Assembly (NCBI GenBank): GCA_023653785.1
Contig: JAMKCH010078560.1
Span: 59,996 to 123,995 of the forward strand
DNA: 64,000 nt
DNA from: Ophioderma brevispina
Lineage: Eukaryota; Echinodermata; Ophiuroidea; Amphilepidida; Ophiodermatidae
Reading direction: 5' to 3'
Shown here: one piece after another, positions 12,076 through 24,200 of the stretch
Layout: each line of letters begins with the position of its first letter
How positions within the stretch are numbered: position 1 is the stretch's first letter
The notes under the pieces: model-generated
The model's input: the letters and a program-made list of their open reading frames with translations, nothing else
Databases searched by the model: none
Told to the model about the DNA's origin: nothing
Translations under genes and position numbers: made by a program

Positions 12076-14311
12076 CTGTGCACAAATGAGTTGAAAATTT
12101 TTTTTGTGTAACAAAACAATGTTATCATTGAAATTAAATAGTAAGGGGATATGCAAATTAATTTTAGATCATTAAATGTGTTTTTAACCATAAGTAGTTC
12201 TCAAGTTTGGACTTTCTGATAAGCTTTAAAAATTGTCCACATTTTTTCAGCACAATTTTTTACTACCCATTTTTTTCTGGAAAAGAAGTAATGTGTAGTT
12301 GAAACACGTTTTTGAAGAAAAAAACCTGTAATCCGTTCCATTTTAGCTTCCACAAAGAGTTTCCTGCAGTGTTCATACAGGTCTTTATTTTCTGTTCAGA
12401 AAATTACCAGTTTTGATGAAACGAGAGTTCAAACCACAAAAAAGATGTAAAAGACCATCCCAAGGGCTCCCAAGTTCACCTGTGATAATGTCCGCACACC
12501 ATTTGCCTTGAGGGAGAATACATCACCTTTGATTAACCCAAAACTTATAATCTAAACTTCCACGGCTTCCTCCAGAAAAAAGAGAGCGGGAGAGAAGAAA
12601 TGCACAAAAGCACAGCCATTACAATCATGATCAAATTAAACCAAGGCCAGTTTAAAAATGGTTGATGACAAATCCTAAACCATACATGGTCATTAGCCTT
12701 TTATTAGGCCGAGTAAAAACATGTTTAGCATCCCCTCGTGCTTTCTTTTTTGAGGCCGCTTCAATGTTCATTTTATTTAAAAACTTTTCAGTCCTAACAT
12801 TAGTATAAGGATGTTTCAGAAGTTGAGATGCTCGGACTACATGTTTGCAATTGTACAGAAGTATTTATAAACAGGTTTTGTGATCAATAGAGGGGTCTAC
12901 CTGACAAAAGCAGGGGATTAAGAAGGCCTCATCTTTTTTCGGACAGTACAACCACCACAATATATACTAGTATAATAAAATATTTCCATTTCCAGAAAAA
13001 AAAAATATAAAAATTAAACCCCTCCTCCTCTCCCCTATTTTCATAGCCTCTGATGCTAACACATGTTTTATTTTAACTTGGCGTGATAAAATGCTTTCTG
13101 GCTGCCAATTGAGGTTGAATAATAAACAGATAAATGTTGATTTAATTAAAATTGGATAACTACTAGCTGTTATATAGAGACTGTGAGGTTATTGTTGGCT
13201 GAGGTCAGACATTGTGTTTTCTGTAAAATCTGGAGATTAAGGTGCAGGTTGTTTGGGCTGATAACTTAACAATATTATAATAACAGATGGATGGAATTAG
13301 ATGGATTTTCTCAGCATTGAAGTTAACTTATTTTATATTGCATTGAGATTTGGATATTGACAAAACAAAATACTAATTTTACAACAGGATTGTCCTTTGC
13401 TGTCATTTGTGCAAAAAAAGAAGCAATAGGGCCCTTGCACAGAGCTACATTATGTGAATGGACTTTTTTGTTTGTCCTCCGATATCCAAGCATGAGAAGA
13501 ATGCAAGACATGCAGAACTGTCACCTGAACATGTCAGCTATTTCTGCAGGTGATCTTGTTTCTGCATGGCGGGTTGTTTCTGGCTGGCAGGTCTGGGGCC
13601 AAGATAACCTATTGACCTGCGTTCCAAGTGCCCTATCTTTATCTAGTTATGAAAAAGAATATTGTCTGAAACTTTTGAGAAATTCAATATTGATGTGGAG
13701 TCGGTGGCCTGTGTTTTTTTTTACATTTTGTTCCAAATAACACTTGGGACCAAATGATCGACTTGCAATCAACCTAAGTTTGAGATATTTTTCTCCCCAT
13801 TTGAATAATGTGATATACGGATAGTATTAAAGTTTGGTCTCTAAAACCACAAGGACAATAAACAATTGATAATGTTTAAATTTATCCCCTTCCCTGTTTT
13901 ACATTAAGAGGGGAAAAGTGTTGATTGTCTTGCAAATTTGATGTTCATAAATGTGCATAAGCTTTTGAGGACAATCAGTACTAAAAAGGTATTACCAATT
14001 CTTAGCCTCAATCCCACCACTCACACCCATCGAAATTGAGGTTTTGATATCCTTAGAAAGCTGAATTTCTACACTTCATCGGCAAAATATTTTGGCTGAA
14101 GTCTTTACCATTAGATGCCACAAGCATAAATATGGGTTGTTTATACCTTTACGGTTACCGGAAATGAATTGTACATCATCTAACAGCATTACACAAAAAA
14201 TATCACTCACTTTAAAATATGTCGGATTCAAATGAAATTTTGGAATTAAGGTGTGTTGGGCTGATGACCTTTCATTAGGATTATATGTTGTAACGGAGGC
14301 GCTGTACTTAA

Positions 14312-14462
14312 AGGTGTGTTCATATACTCATTGTCAGACGTCTGCAGACGCTAGTCTTCGAACATGTTTTGTGCGCCGGATGCATGAACATGATACCGTT
14401 GTTTAAAAAGCATAGTTCGAAAGGTAGCAGCTGCAGACGCTGCCGATGAAGTATGACCCACC
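14312..14462. mobile_element. TTAA-flanked palindromic MITE
   Basis: TTAA occurs at 14308-14311 and 14463-14466. The arms contain CAGACGTCTGCAGACGCTAG and the partner GCAGCTGCAGACGCTG, with TTCGAACATG and its complement near the centre. The termini are AGGTGTGTTCATA and, in complement, GGTGGGTCATA. Total 151 bp. A related copy without TTAA flanks lies at 22768-22883. Confidence 0.65.
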
Positions 14463-14530
14463 TTAAAGCCTATGAGCTTGTTGACTCACATAATGAGGCA
14501 CAAAGGTTAATGTTGAAGAAATTAGCTATA

Positions 14531-15201
14531 AGCGTGTTTCTATTGAAGATCCTGCATTTTCACCGGTAAATCTCTTACGGTAAGAGCAATGAAAAGGTGG
14601 ATAACGGTCAGTTTCTATTGGCCGCTTTACCGGTAATACTACTGGCTGCTGTCCGATCAACTCCACATAAACTTTGCCGGCAAGGTCGTACACGATTGCC
14701 CCTGCCAATTATTGGTGGGTTTCCCTTTTCACAAAAATCTTGGTTGGACCTGCGATAGTCGGATTTATGTCGCTTTTTGACATTTTACCAGTCAAAATTC
14801 AGAGCAAATGATAGTTAGATAGGTTCAATGTTTCGTGATGTTCAGAGTATGGTTCGAACGTACACGGAGTTGTACAAGCGGCAAGAAGCGATGTACGTAA
14901 GATCGCCGGGCTCCTGGCCCTCTCCGCATCATCTACGCGTCCCCCACACATGGGCCTATGGTCGATCGTAATCACACAGTATTATCAATTTCCGTTTCTC
15001 CTGCCCTTCTCGCGCACTGTTGCTGACGGAGTGGTTTCATTGGAAATATACCGGAAGTGACTCCGTATTTTTCCTTCCTCGCTAAGGAAAATTTTGCCGG
15101 GTTATTTACCAGTAAATAGCGAGGGAGGTTAGATTCTATTGGGCATATTTAATCCCTTTTCTGTCTCTTTTCCGGTAAATGGTCCCAATAGAAACACACC
15201 T
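14531..15201. mobile_element. TA-flanked MITE with CGGTAAAT subterminal repeats
   Basis: The left end reads AGCGTGTTTCTATTG and the right end in complement AGGTGTGTTTCTATTG. TA is present on both sides. Inside, the motif ACCGGTAAAT or its variants recurs at least five times near both ends, like subterminal transposase-binding repeats. 671 bp, relatively CpG-rich in the middle, no transposase frame. The superfamily is uncertain. Confidence 0.65.
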
Positions 15202-15986
15202 TATGTATGTGGCCTTACCTTGATACAAGGTATTCACACCAGTAGTGGATCTATTTGCATATGCAGATAAGGAGGTCTAAACTTTGGCCATTGTGGTAAA
15301 TGCTAATTAGGGAGATGTTAGAAACCTTGGGTGATAATGTGTTATCAGTACAACCAGATGATGGATGTGTAATTACAGTGTTGAAAGCAGGACAACTTGA
15401 GAAGCTAAATGATAACTCGCAGGAAATGTCTAGACCATGGACCTAAAAAATCGAAACTCTGATTTTTGCACTGATTTAAAGCTTTCCATAAAAATATCTC
15501 CATCTAAGGAATTATGCTGAGGAATATTGCTTTGATACAAAAATTGTAAAATTTCTATATTCGTATTGGAGCAAGTACAAAATTCAGCCCGTTTTGTATT
15601 GAAATATTAGCAAATCAAAATCACCTTTTGTTTTCACTTTTAAGACATTTCTGTAGCCTAATAGTAATACAAGGTAAGAACTCTACTGAGTGTCTAATCT
15701 GTAAAGTCACTACATATGACACAATAGATGAATGGCTCAAGATCTGCACATTTAAAGAAGGGCAGTGGTTTTAACTGCGTGTAGAAAAGGGCAGGGACAT
15801 GTAAGTGCAGTTCCCAGAAAATCTTGAGAATTGGCAGAAAATAATTTGAGATGAATTGTAAAATGCAATAAAATTACCAAAATTGTCACAAAAGTTCCTG
15901 TATTTGTATTTTCCATTTGGTGTAATGCACAAATTAGTGCCTCCAAAGGCTATTTTGTAGCTCAAAACACTAGTAATTTTAAATAA

Positions 15987-16200
15987 CACTCAGTTTTAAC
16001 ATGCAGAAAATGTTTGACATTTGCTCAGATTTCTTTAGTTCAGAAAGGCAAAATTATTTCATTGGTTTAGGTTGTAAGGCCAATGTATGTGCTGAAACCT
16101 CAGTTCTAACACTCGTGCACACAGAAAATGTCTGACATTTGCTCAGGTTTGTTCTTTAGTCCAGAGAAAGGCAAAAATATTTCATTAGTTCAGGTTGTCG
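15987..16200 (+). repeat. Two-copy tandem repeat, ~115-bp unit
   Basis: The block GCAGAAAATGTTTGACATTTGCTCAG...AAAGGCAAAATTATTTCATT at about 16001-16063 recurs with substitutions at about 16120-16186. Each copy is followed by CAGGTTGT-like sequence. Confidence 0.7.
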
Positions 16201-18869
16201 AATATATGCTTTATAAATAGTTTGTATAGACCCAATTTGACCCCCCTTTGAAAACTAGGAGGAACTGGCCAAAACTGCATTGTTTAATTTCATTGAGCAG
16301 AATCAGTGTGATAAAGGAATGGTCTGTCTGGTTTCATCTATTTAAATGTATCGCTACTTCCTCCTATTTTAAGTGTATTACCATATGCCGATATGATCAT
16401 ATTTACCCAAAGCCAATTACGATGAAGAGCAGTTCTGTTTTCAAGTAAGAATTATGTTTAAGGAGAGTCGTATAGAACATAGGATGAATTGATGGGGCTC
16501 AAGGATGAACCGAATAGTCCGAGTGTTCATAGAAGGAATCTACACTGGATGACGGTGTTCAATGCTGAGTTGGATCAGGGCAGTTTGAGTGATGGAATTA
16601 GTGTATACACTAGAGGCATGTCTCGGACTAAAATGCTGATAGAAATACCAGCATCTTTTGCAGCAAAGATGGAGATAATTCCACCATAAGGATTACTAGG
16701 TAGCTTATTGCGCTGGTATCATCGGAGTATGGATGTTGTTGCTAGGGGTAATTAGGTATCTGATGATCTATTATAAACATCCAGTGTTTGTTTAATAAGA
16801 ACATTTTGCATGGTTGAGTCGGTTCAGTGATGGTATGCATGCATTCACAAAATCATTTTTTTTGTATGTTGGAGGTACTTTTTTTACTAATGTGAAGCTA
16901 TACACATTGAGATGATTGAACCATTTACTTGTGTCATCATGATGTCATCAATCATATCAAAGTAAGTTGTATGTGTTTATGTTAACAGTGTCTTCCTGTT
17001 TAGCAGTGTCTTCCATACATTTGACATTTCAGTCAATTTTTGTTGTTAGATTTTCTCCAAAACTTCAACAAAAGACTGTTGATTCATTGTGTTTATAAAG
17101 CATCAATACAGTCAGTCAAAAATCTAACATAGATTTGATTAGTCTTTGTCAAAGACGCCTCAACCAGGATCGCCGGAGGCATGTGTCGAAGGCGAAGCCT
17201 TCGGCCGTGCAGAGCACGACATCTTTGTGCAAATAGGGATAGTTCTGTGCAAGCATAATGTGTCAATTAAAGTATTATGTGGTCGTCATATGAGGGATTG
17301 TACCTACTAATTGATTGCTCGTGCCAAGATTATCTTTCAACTGAACCCTTTCTTTAACCACAAGACAAATGCCCGGCAGTAACATTAAACAATGCCACCA
17401 GACGGTAGTATTACAATTGTTTGATCGCAATATATTCATACGGCACCTTGCTATGTATTTGCCCAATCAGTTCCCAGGAAAGTTACGGAAGATTTATCAA
17501 AAAATAAAAAGACAAAATAAATGCGGAAAGGCGATGCGCAAGAGAATCGCCATGAGAGGGCGCTATATACCACATCGTGTACAGGGACTGTAGGAAATAA
17601 AAAATGAAAGTGCAACGCCTTGATGAAAGGCTAATATTTAAAGGGCTGAGCTAATAGAACTTTTGAAATCGACATTAGAAATGTTCGCAGCATAGTACGT
17701 TGCATGCAAGTGTCGTTTTATGCTTTTTACAGTGACACACACTACATAAACACCAGTTAGCATTTAGTGCTGCACCCAATAGTTGTGTGGGATGATGCGG
17801 AAATACTATAAACTGGACGCTTAATGGGGTCACAAACAATCAAATTTGGAAAACTGAGATTTGAAAAGGTCTATGGTTAAGGCTATTGAGCAAATTTAAC
17901 TTTTGAGATTCATAATGATAAAAAAATTTAAGTTAAATACAGCTCATTAGTGTCAGACTACATTTGCAGAAAGCAAAGTACACTAATATATAGTGTTATA
18001 GAGAAGTCTATGAACTGTGGCAAGGGATTGATGCTGTTGGAATTAGTAATGAAAAAAGAATCTTATCGATTTACCTAGATCTGGGTCTCTCCTCAGACAG
18101 CCAATTTATTACAAACCCTAATCTTGCCCACTAAAATAATAGCATCTTTGCCGTGGTTATTATTACAACTTCCATCAATAAATATTCCTGAATAGGTTGG
18201 GTTGGTTTGCAATGAGTTCTTATTGTACCAGGCCCCTCTCTGCTTTTGGAATAATTAGCCCTAGATGGTTACCAGGATCTTGTTGCCATGGTTATGAGCA
18301 TCTTTGGATACCACCCAGTGTAGAGATCATCACTGTGGCGTAACAAGTGATGCACTGTGGTCTCCATGGCAATATTGATGTGCTCTGTTATTCTCCTTGA
18401 AGTGATGGTATTTGGTAGACAAGTAGTGCAGGCGGTTTTCTTGGGCATTTTGCATTGGTAGACAACCTGTTGACTAATGGCTTGTTGGCTATGGACATAT
18501 TGCAAATATATTTTTTAATTAATTGGGAAATATGTTGGATTGTAAGTATAAGTATGGAAGTGTCTTTGTGAATAACAACATCATGATAATACCTGTATAA
18601 TGGGTGATATAGCATTACCAACGATAATACTGCGATAAAATTTCGATATTGTGATGTCGTCTTTAAAACAATTGCATGTAACCATGGATTTTGACTTTTC
18701 TGTATTCATTCAAACATTGTCAATTACATTATTGATTTGTGTTGAAATGGTTTACAATTTGTAATGTTTTGACTCCAAAAGACAACATGATTATCTAACT
18801 GTTGTATTTGTTTCTGCTTAATGTTTGAGATGATATCATAAAAATGTGTTTTCTTTTCTCCTTTTGCAG

Positions 18870-19983
18870 ATGGAGAAGATGGTGAGACACAACAGAAAAT
18901 GAGAAAAGGGTCTACCTCCAAGGAACAAGCAGCTTATCACAGAGATCTGAGGGTAACACCAGAGAGGCGAAAGAAACTGGAACAGCTGGTGATGGATCAG
19001 GAGGGTATGCGAGAGACGAGAAGTCGACGTAGCACGGCGGGCAAGAAACCAATGAGACTGCTGGACGCTGGTGTCCTGCACACCAAAAGACAAAGGAAGA
19101 CATCTTCAACAACGTCCACTTCGTCCATGAAGGACACGACAATGACATCCATGGAAGTTGTAGATGAGAAACCCAAACAGATTGTCCGGATGAGAAGACT
19201 GGGTGTCTTGAGGAGAATAAGTGATTCTCCTGTTAAAACAAGGTCCTTGTCAAGAGGGCGGCCTCCGAAGATGATTCACAGACGTGTTGAGATTGAACCA
19301 AATCTGGATGGCAACAACACGGACTATTCATCATTGGATGACGTTTTTGATAGTGCAGAACAGATGACTGGCAACGGAGTGGTGATGGGACTGAGGTAGC
19401 GGCTGTAGATAGAGTAACAACAAGCAGTGATACAGCAGATATGGCTCTACCCAGGGACGGGAACAGGAAGGAAATTACAGAGCACAGGTCCCCGCGAGAC
19501 ATCAATGAGGCCAATAACAGCATGAGCAGTAGAATTGGCGGCAGCGGTGGGAGCCCTGATGCAAACAGCTGTGAGAGAGACGCTGATGAAACCAAGGCAG
19601 CTCAACTCGCTGAAAATGGTGAGGCATCCGCGGAGGACATGGGCGATGACTCACACGCAGTACTCCATGACTCTGGTAATTCCAACGAGAGCCAACGAGG
19701 CCCAACAGGTGCCCCGGAGACGGCAACAGAGGATGATATCACCGGGGCAACTTCTCAAGGCCAGCCTGCCAGTGACCCGGGAGACTTGTGCAGTATTCAA
19801 GGCAGCGGTGAGGGGAGCATGGATGGTGTGGCAGAGGGGGGATCTGGAGGGGAAGGCAGCTGTGACTCAAATGGAAGTGACAGATGGGAAGCATTGCAGA
19901 GGGGACCAGGCGGACAGTTTGCCGTCGATGGTGGAAATGTGGCGTTGACAAGTGCGCAGCATTCACTCAATTCAAAACATAAG
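18870..19983 (+). CDS. RREB1: RREB1-like transcription factor, upstream internal exon (one frameshift)
   Basis: A polypyrimidine tract and CAG at 18856-18869 form a splice acceptor, and AAG|GTGAGA at 19981-19989 forms a donor. The exon enters with a split codon (18870-18871) and reads G-E-D-G-E-T-Q-Q-K from 18872. The first ~165 residues are very basic, rich in Arg/Lys/Ser/Thr, including an R-G-R-P-P-K AT-hook-like patch near 19255-19270. The frame then has to change by one near 19362-19380 and continues to 19983 as a Ser/Gly/Asp/Glu-rich, probably disordered stretch. The exon ends in phase 0, which matches the finger exon at 34820. There are no zinc fingers here, and my assignment to RREB1 rests on splice phase, strand and adjacency rather than on a recognised domain. 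An ATG at 18899 is in frame and could be a start if upstream exons are non-coding. The single frame change is either a consensus error or a real lesion. Confidence 0.65.
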
Positions 19984-20995
19984 GTGAGAATGATTGTTAG
20001 TTATATCGGGAGTTCATATTACCCTTTGATGGATGTCATGATACAATAAAAATAAAAGTTTCAAAGAGCAATGTATATGTGAAACTTTTTATAAAGTACG
20101 AAACATACAGAACAAAATGGCCAAATACAGTCAGAAATACAAGTGAATACTTTTGGATGTGTTCATGTTTTCCATTTGCATTGTTTTGGTGATTGCATTG
20201 TATCACATTTGATTCAGATTTTTAAAGTGGAGCAAAATGTTCTCTGGTTATTTTAAAAAGCTTAATTTTGAGGGGAGGAACAAACAGAAATTGTGCTATT
20301 GACCAATTACCAATTTCACGGAATCATACATTGCATATGTGACCTGATGATATCATGGCGACACAAATCGCATATCAACGCTTCTAGACGAGTGGTGAAA
20401 TTCAAACCCAAGGTAAATAACAACGCTTGAACTATATGGCGGAACGTTCCCCGAAAAAGATAATACATAGATGCAGAGGAATATCAAAGGCAAAAAATGA
20501 GCGAAGAGCCCCATGTGAAATTGACAAACCAACGCAAAGATGGCATTTCGTTGTGGTAACATTGCCTCTTATACTTGATGTGTTATCGCCATCTTGAATT
20601 TGAGACCCATGCGTAACTAGTGTTTGAATTTGACTTTCGTCAGTTAATTTCAGTGCAATCTAGGTAATCATTAATCTGTCAATTTACTGTACCAGTCAAC
20701 TAAATCTCTGTGAGGTGGATATGCTTCCATCACAAATATTGTCCGTCAAGAGTTCATGCATGCCCTGGCACAATGCTTTCACCAATAGTTCCCCCCCCCC
20801 CTTCATCAATATTCCCCTCTCCCTGAAGTTGGTTTCCCTACCATCATCCAGTCGCATCATATGTCCTTGAACAGCACTCTACTCCAGTATGGAACAACTA
20901 CTTAACTACGTATCATGGCATCCAGTGAAAAGTAAAGGGCAACCATATGGGCACACACCCTCCTTAACTCTTTCCACCCTTCTATATTCCTGTAT

Positions 20996-21097
20996 AGCCT
21001 AGTTTGTCTGTAGTCGAGTGTTTTCTGAGATGGCCGCACCAAATTACTGCTGTCATTTGGCGGCCATCTTAAAAAACACTGACCTAAGACTAGGGCT
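20996..21097. repeat. Palindromic hairpin with GGCCGCC arms
   Basis: The left arm GAGTGTTTTCTGAGATGGCCGC pairs with the right arm GGCGGCCATCTTAAAAAACACT. An outer AGCCTAGTTTGTCT pairs imperfectly with CTAAGACTAGGGCT. About 100 bp, non-coding, probably a small foldback element. Confidence 0.65.
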
Positions 21098-21810
21098 TGT
21101 TGGTGGACCCTTCATTCAAATGCATGTTTTCATGCTATTTTGGATATGATTCAAGCAATCTTGTAATTTTCTGGGGAAAAATGATTGTGTGCGACGAAAC
21201 ACACACCTGCTGATAGAGTTCACTGTGCATTGATTGGCCAGTAAAAGATTTTGGTGCTCCACATCTACTAATCTGGGTTTCTGTTTCCTTTGACCTACGA
21301 TTGAAAACTGTGATATGTGCTCATCCTTCCAATGAGTCTATACAGCATATATCTCCTTTATAACTAGTCCAAGTCCATTGTTTAGGCAAGGGGGCACAAA
21401 GTTCATGTAAATGGTCCAGATGTTTCTGTTAAAATTATATACATGTATATATAAATATATTATGCTTAACAATGGTAGTCTGAAAGCTGTGGTTGTGCAA
21501 TTGTTTCCAGAATATTATGAAGTTGATGTTCTCCCCTTTCCCCTTCATTTTTTCACCTCCTAAATGGATAAAAAAAATTTGCCTTAAAACCCTTTCTTTT
21601 TTTTTTTTTAAAACACTTAATTTTAAGAACTTTTCATTCTACATAAACTAAAGTTTCAAAGGTTTTGAGCAGTTCATTCAAGTTGAGTAAATTTGATTTT
21701 GGGAAAAGTATAAATGAATAAAAGTTTAAAACCGATGTGCATCAACATTGACTTGCTAATACCCTAAACAAGCTTCAAGACATTTAGCCTATTGAGGTTT
21801 TTTTGTTTTC

Positions 21811-22056
21811 GAGAGAGAGAGAGAGAGGAGAAAGGAGGGAGGGAGAGAGAGAGATAAGGAGGGGGGAGGGAGGGAGAGAGCCAAGAAAGAGATGATGTAG
21901 AGAGCGGAAAAGAAATACAGATCGGGAGGGAGGAAGGGAGGCGAGGATGTGAGAGGGGAGAGCAAGAAAGAGAGATCGGGAGGGAGAGAGATGGATGGGA
22001 GAGGACGGGAGGGGAAGGGAGAGATAGGAGGGAGAGGATGGAGGGAGAGAGAGAGA
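21811..22056 (+). repeat. GA-rich low-complexity tract
   Basis: About 245 bp of interrupted GAGAGA/GGGAGG purine repeats, a homopurine strand able to form triplex (H-DNA). It is intronic. Confidence 0.9.
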
Positions 22057-22767
22057 TTTTTTGGGTGTCAGGTTAGAACGAAACGGCTTGCACTGTCTTC
22101 AAAATCAAATGACGACTTTTGAGTAACCATTTTATTGCACATTTGGATCAGGGGATATACCCTACAGGCTCATCAATCATATCAAACTTAAAATGTTCAA
22201 GTGCTGACAATCTAGACTTCACAGTGCTTTACCATTGTATGCTCCTATCAATATTGGTAAAAAACTGACTTATGACAGGAGTGTGTGCCCCTCGCTTGGC
22301 ACCATCTTGCATCCCCATCTGGAAACCTTTGTCCTCAAGTTGTTTAACACACCTCATCAAAATTCTTCAAGGTCAACAAACCCTACTTACTATACATGGT
22401 ATGAGTTATTTTTGTTACCCTCTCCCCAATTCTTATTTGTGTAAGGAAACTTTGCTTGAAATGTACCAAGCAGGGGAGTTCCCAGACTATTTTCAATGGG
22501 GGAGTGCTTGTCACAAAACTCCCTATTTAGCATTACAATTTTAAACAATCCGGGAACAACATCAGTAACAAAATAAGTTATTAATTTTTTAATTAAATAC
22601 TGATATGTGCTGGCAAGTAAACATATTTGCAAAAAAGGGGAAATTTTGCCGACAAATTCTGTAATGGAGGGTCAACACCCCCAGGGACAAAACATGTCAG
22701 CAAGCAGTGAAGTTGCAATATCTGAAAGCCAAAAAATATGAAAACATCTGACACACCCCAGTAACGC

Positions 22768-22883
22768 GGGTCATACTTCATCGGCAGACACGGCAAACGC
22801 TAGTCTATTGAACATGCGTTGCATAATAAGCATGTTCGAAAGGCCGAGTTTCTGTAGACGTCTGCCGATAAAGTATGAACCCA
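22768..22883. repeat. Palindromic MITE relative of 14312-14462
   Basis: Arms GGTCATACTTCATCGGCAGA and CTGCCGATAAAGTATGAACC, with TTGAACATG and CATGTTCG near the centre. It is clearly related in sequence to 14312-14462 but lacks the TTAA flanks. Confidence 0.6.
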
Positions 22884-23397
22884 CTCTAAGGGTGCTAAGG
22901 ACGATTTACTGTTTTGAACAAGGCATAATAGAGATGCGGCATAAGAAAAAAAACCCTTACCCCTTAACCTTTCCACCCTGTAATCTGCGTATATAGTTAT
23001 AACACATAGTATTGGCTTTGAGAGGACACCCACTAGTGAATGGTTAGTGGGTGTTTTTCTCGGTATTCGTACCTTTTCCTGCATCTAAGTGGACTCCTTC
23101 CAAAACCTTTCAGTTCGTTGGTAATTTCTTGATGTGCCTAGCTGCCGAAGATGTTGTACAGGCTTCAGTGGATCGGTGGACTAGATATTGTGTGTGTTTT
23201 TAAACCAACCTTTTCTACTTGAAAAAGTTTTTCATAAGAGCTATAATGCTTCTGATTTTTGGGGGGGGGGTAGTGCAAAAGCTAAAAGGGGGTGCGTTTA
23301 GCCGCCTAAAACCAGGTGGATGAGAAATCCCAAATTTAGGCATTGTCATTGGTTTTAACTTACAATGCCAGCTGGTAGACAAGCCCCAAGTTTTTAA

Positions 23398-23774
23398 ATG
23401 GGGTGACCCGATTTAAGTGTTATAAAGATTTCATATGACAAATAACATTAACCAAAAAAAAACAACCGTTTAAAAAAAAAAAAAAAAAAAAAAAACAAAA
23501 AAAAACCCCCCCCAAAACTATGTAAAGTTTTGTGCTGTTCTCAACCAGTTTGATGTAAAGCTAAACATGTGCGTTTGTAATCCCCATAGAGAACGTGTAA
23601 TTAATATTGTGCCACCAAAAGAGAAATATTTTTGACTCATAACATCCAAATGCAACATCCTTTAGCCCTACTGATTCGAAGGCAAAGGAAAAAAATAGTA
23701 GCTTTTTCAGATACCAAAATTATGACCACTTCAAATAAATCTGGCTTCGGGCAAATAGCGATTGGACATGGCCT
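23398..23774. mobile_element. TTAA-flanked MITE, copy of the 52693-53039 family
   Basis: TTAA at 23394-23397 and 23775-23778. The left end is ATGGGGTGACCCGAT and the right end ATTGGACATGGCCT. Internal blocks match 52693-53039, for example AAATAGTAGCTTT, GATACCAAAAT and GACCACTTC. A 26-A run interrupts the first third. No coding capacity. Confidence 0.65.
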
Positions 23775-24059
23775 TTAAAATCAAGTATATCAAGATAATA
23801 TTTCTTATTCCAAACTGTTGGAGCGGAAGTATCAATCCAACATTCTTTTAGTACACCCAAAAATATAGAAAACCAGCAAAAATAGTCAAAAATGTTTTTT
23901 AATTTTTTAATGTTTAAGTTAAAAATTGGGTGAAAACATTGTCTTGGGTATGAGAAAGGGACTCCCTTTTGGGAAAAATGAAAAATTGTAAGATCCTATC
24001 ACACCTCACCCAATTTGTACCAAAACCAAATTGAGACCCCTTTTAACCGAATACACAAA

Positions 24060-24200
24060 AACATAAAACCAAAAACACCCCCCCTCACCCCCCCCCACCA
24101 AAACCAAACCCCCCCCCCCCTCAAAACCCCCCCCCCCCCCCCCCCAAACCCAACAGACCCCCCCCCCTCTCTCACCAACAACAAAAACCCACAAACCAAA
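24060..24200 (+). repeat. G-free, C-rich low-complexity tract
   Basis: About 140 bp made almost only of C and A with long C runs, including one of 22 C. The complementary strand has many G runs and could form G-quadruplexes. The near absence of G makes it atypical of its surroundings, and it may be partly a consensus artefact. Confidence 0.8.

Larger units (their letters stand above)
1..18869. other. Upstream flank or 5' intron, no convincing protein gene
   Basis: The only open frames here are short, on both strands, and resemble no family I recognise; the longest is about 150 codons at 8601-9056 on the minus strand. The region is dominated by inverted-repeat elements, hAT-type elements and TTAA-flanked elements, listed separately. 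The exon at 18870 starts with a splice acceptor, so at least one earlier exon of the RREB1-like gene should lie here or further upstream. I could not place it with confidence. Confidence 0.6.

Noticed and set aside
13357..13740. 127-codon frame on the plus strand
   Set aside because: No motif, no splice or homology support, ordinary intergenic composition.
17155..17220. CGAAGGC-GAA-GCCTTCG hairpin as a regulatory or RNA element
   Set aside because: It is short and isolated, with no supporting context.
18870..18902. A 10-codon upstream ORF ending in ATGA at the in-frame ATG 18899
   Set aside because: The segment begins right at a splice acceptor and is more simply read as an internal exon; the overlap is probably chance.
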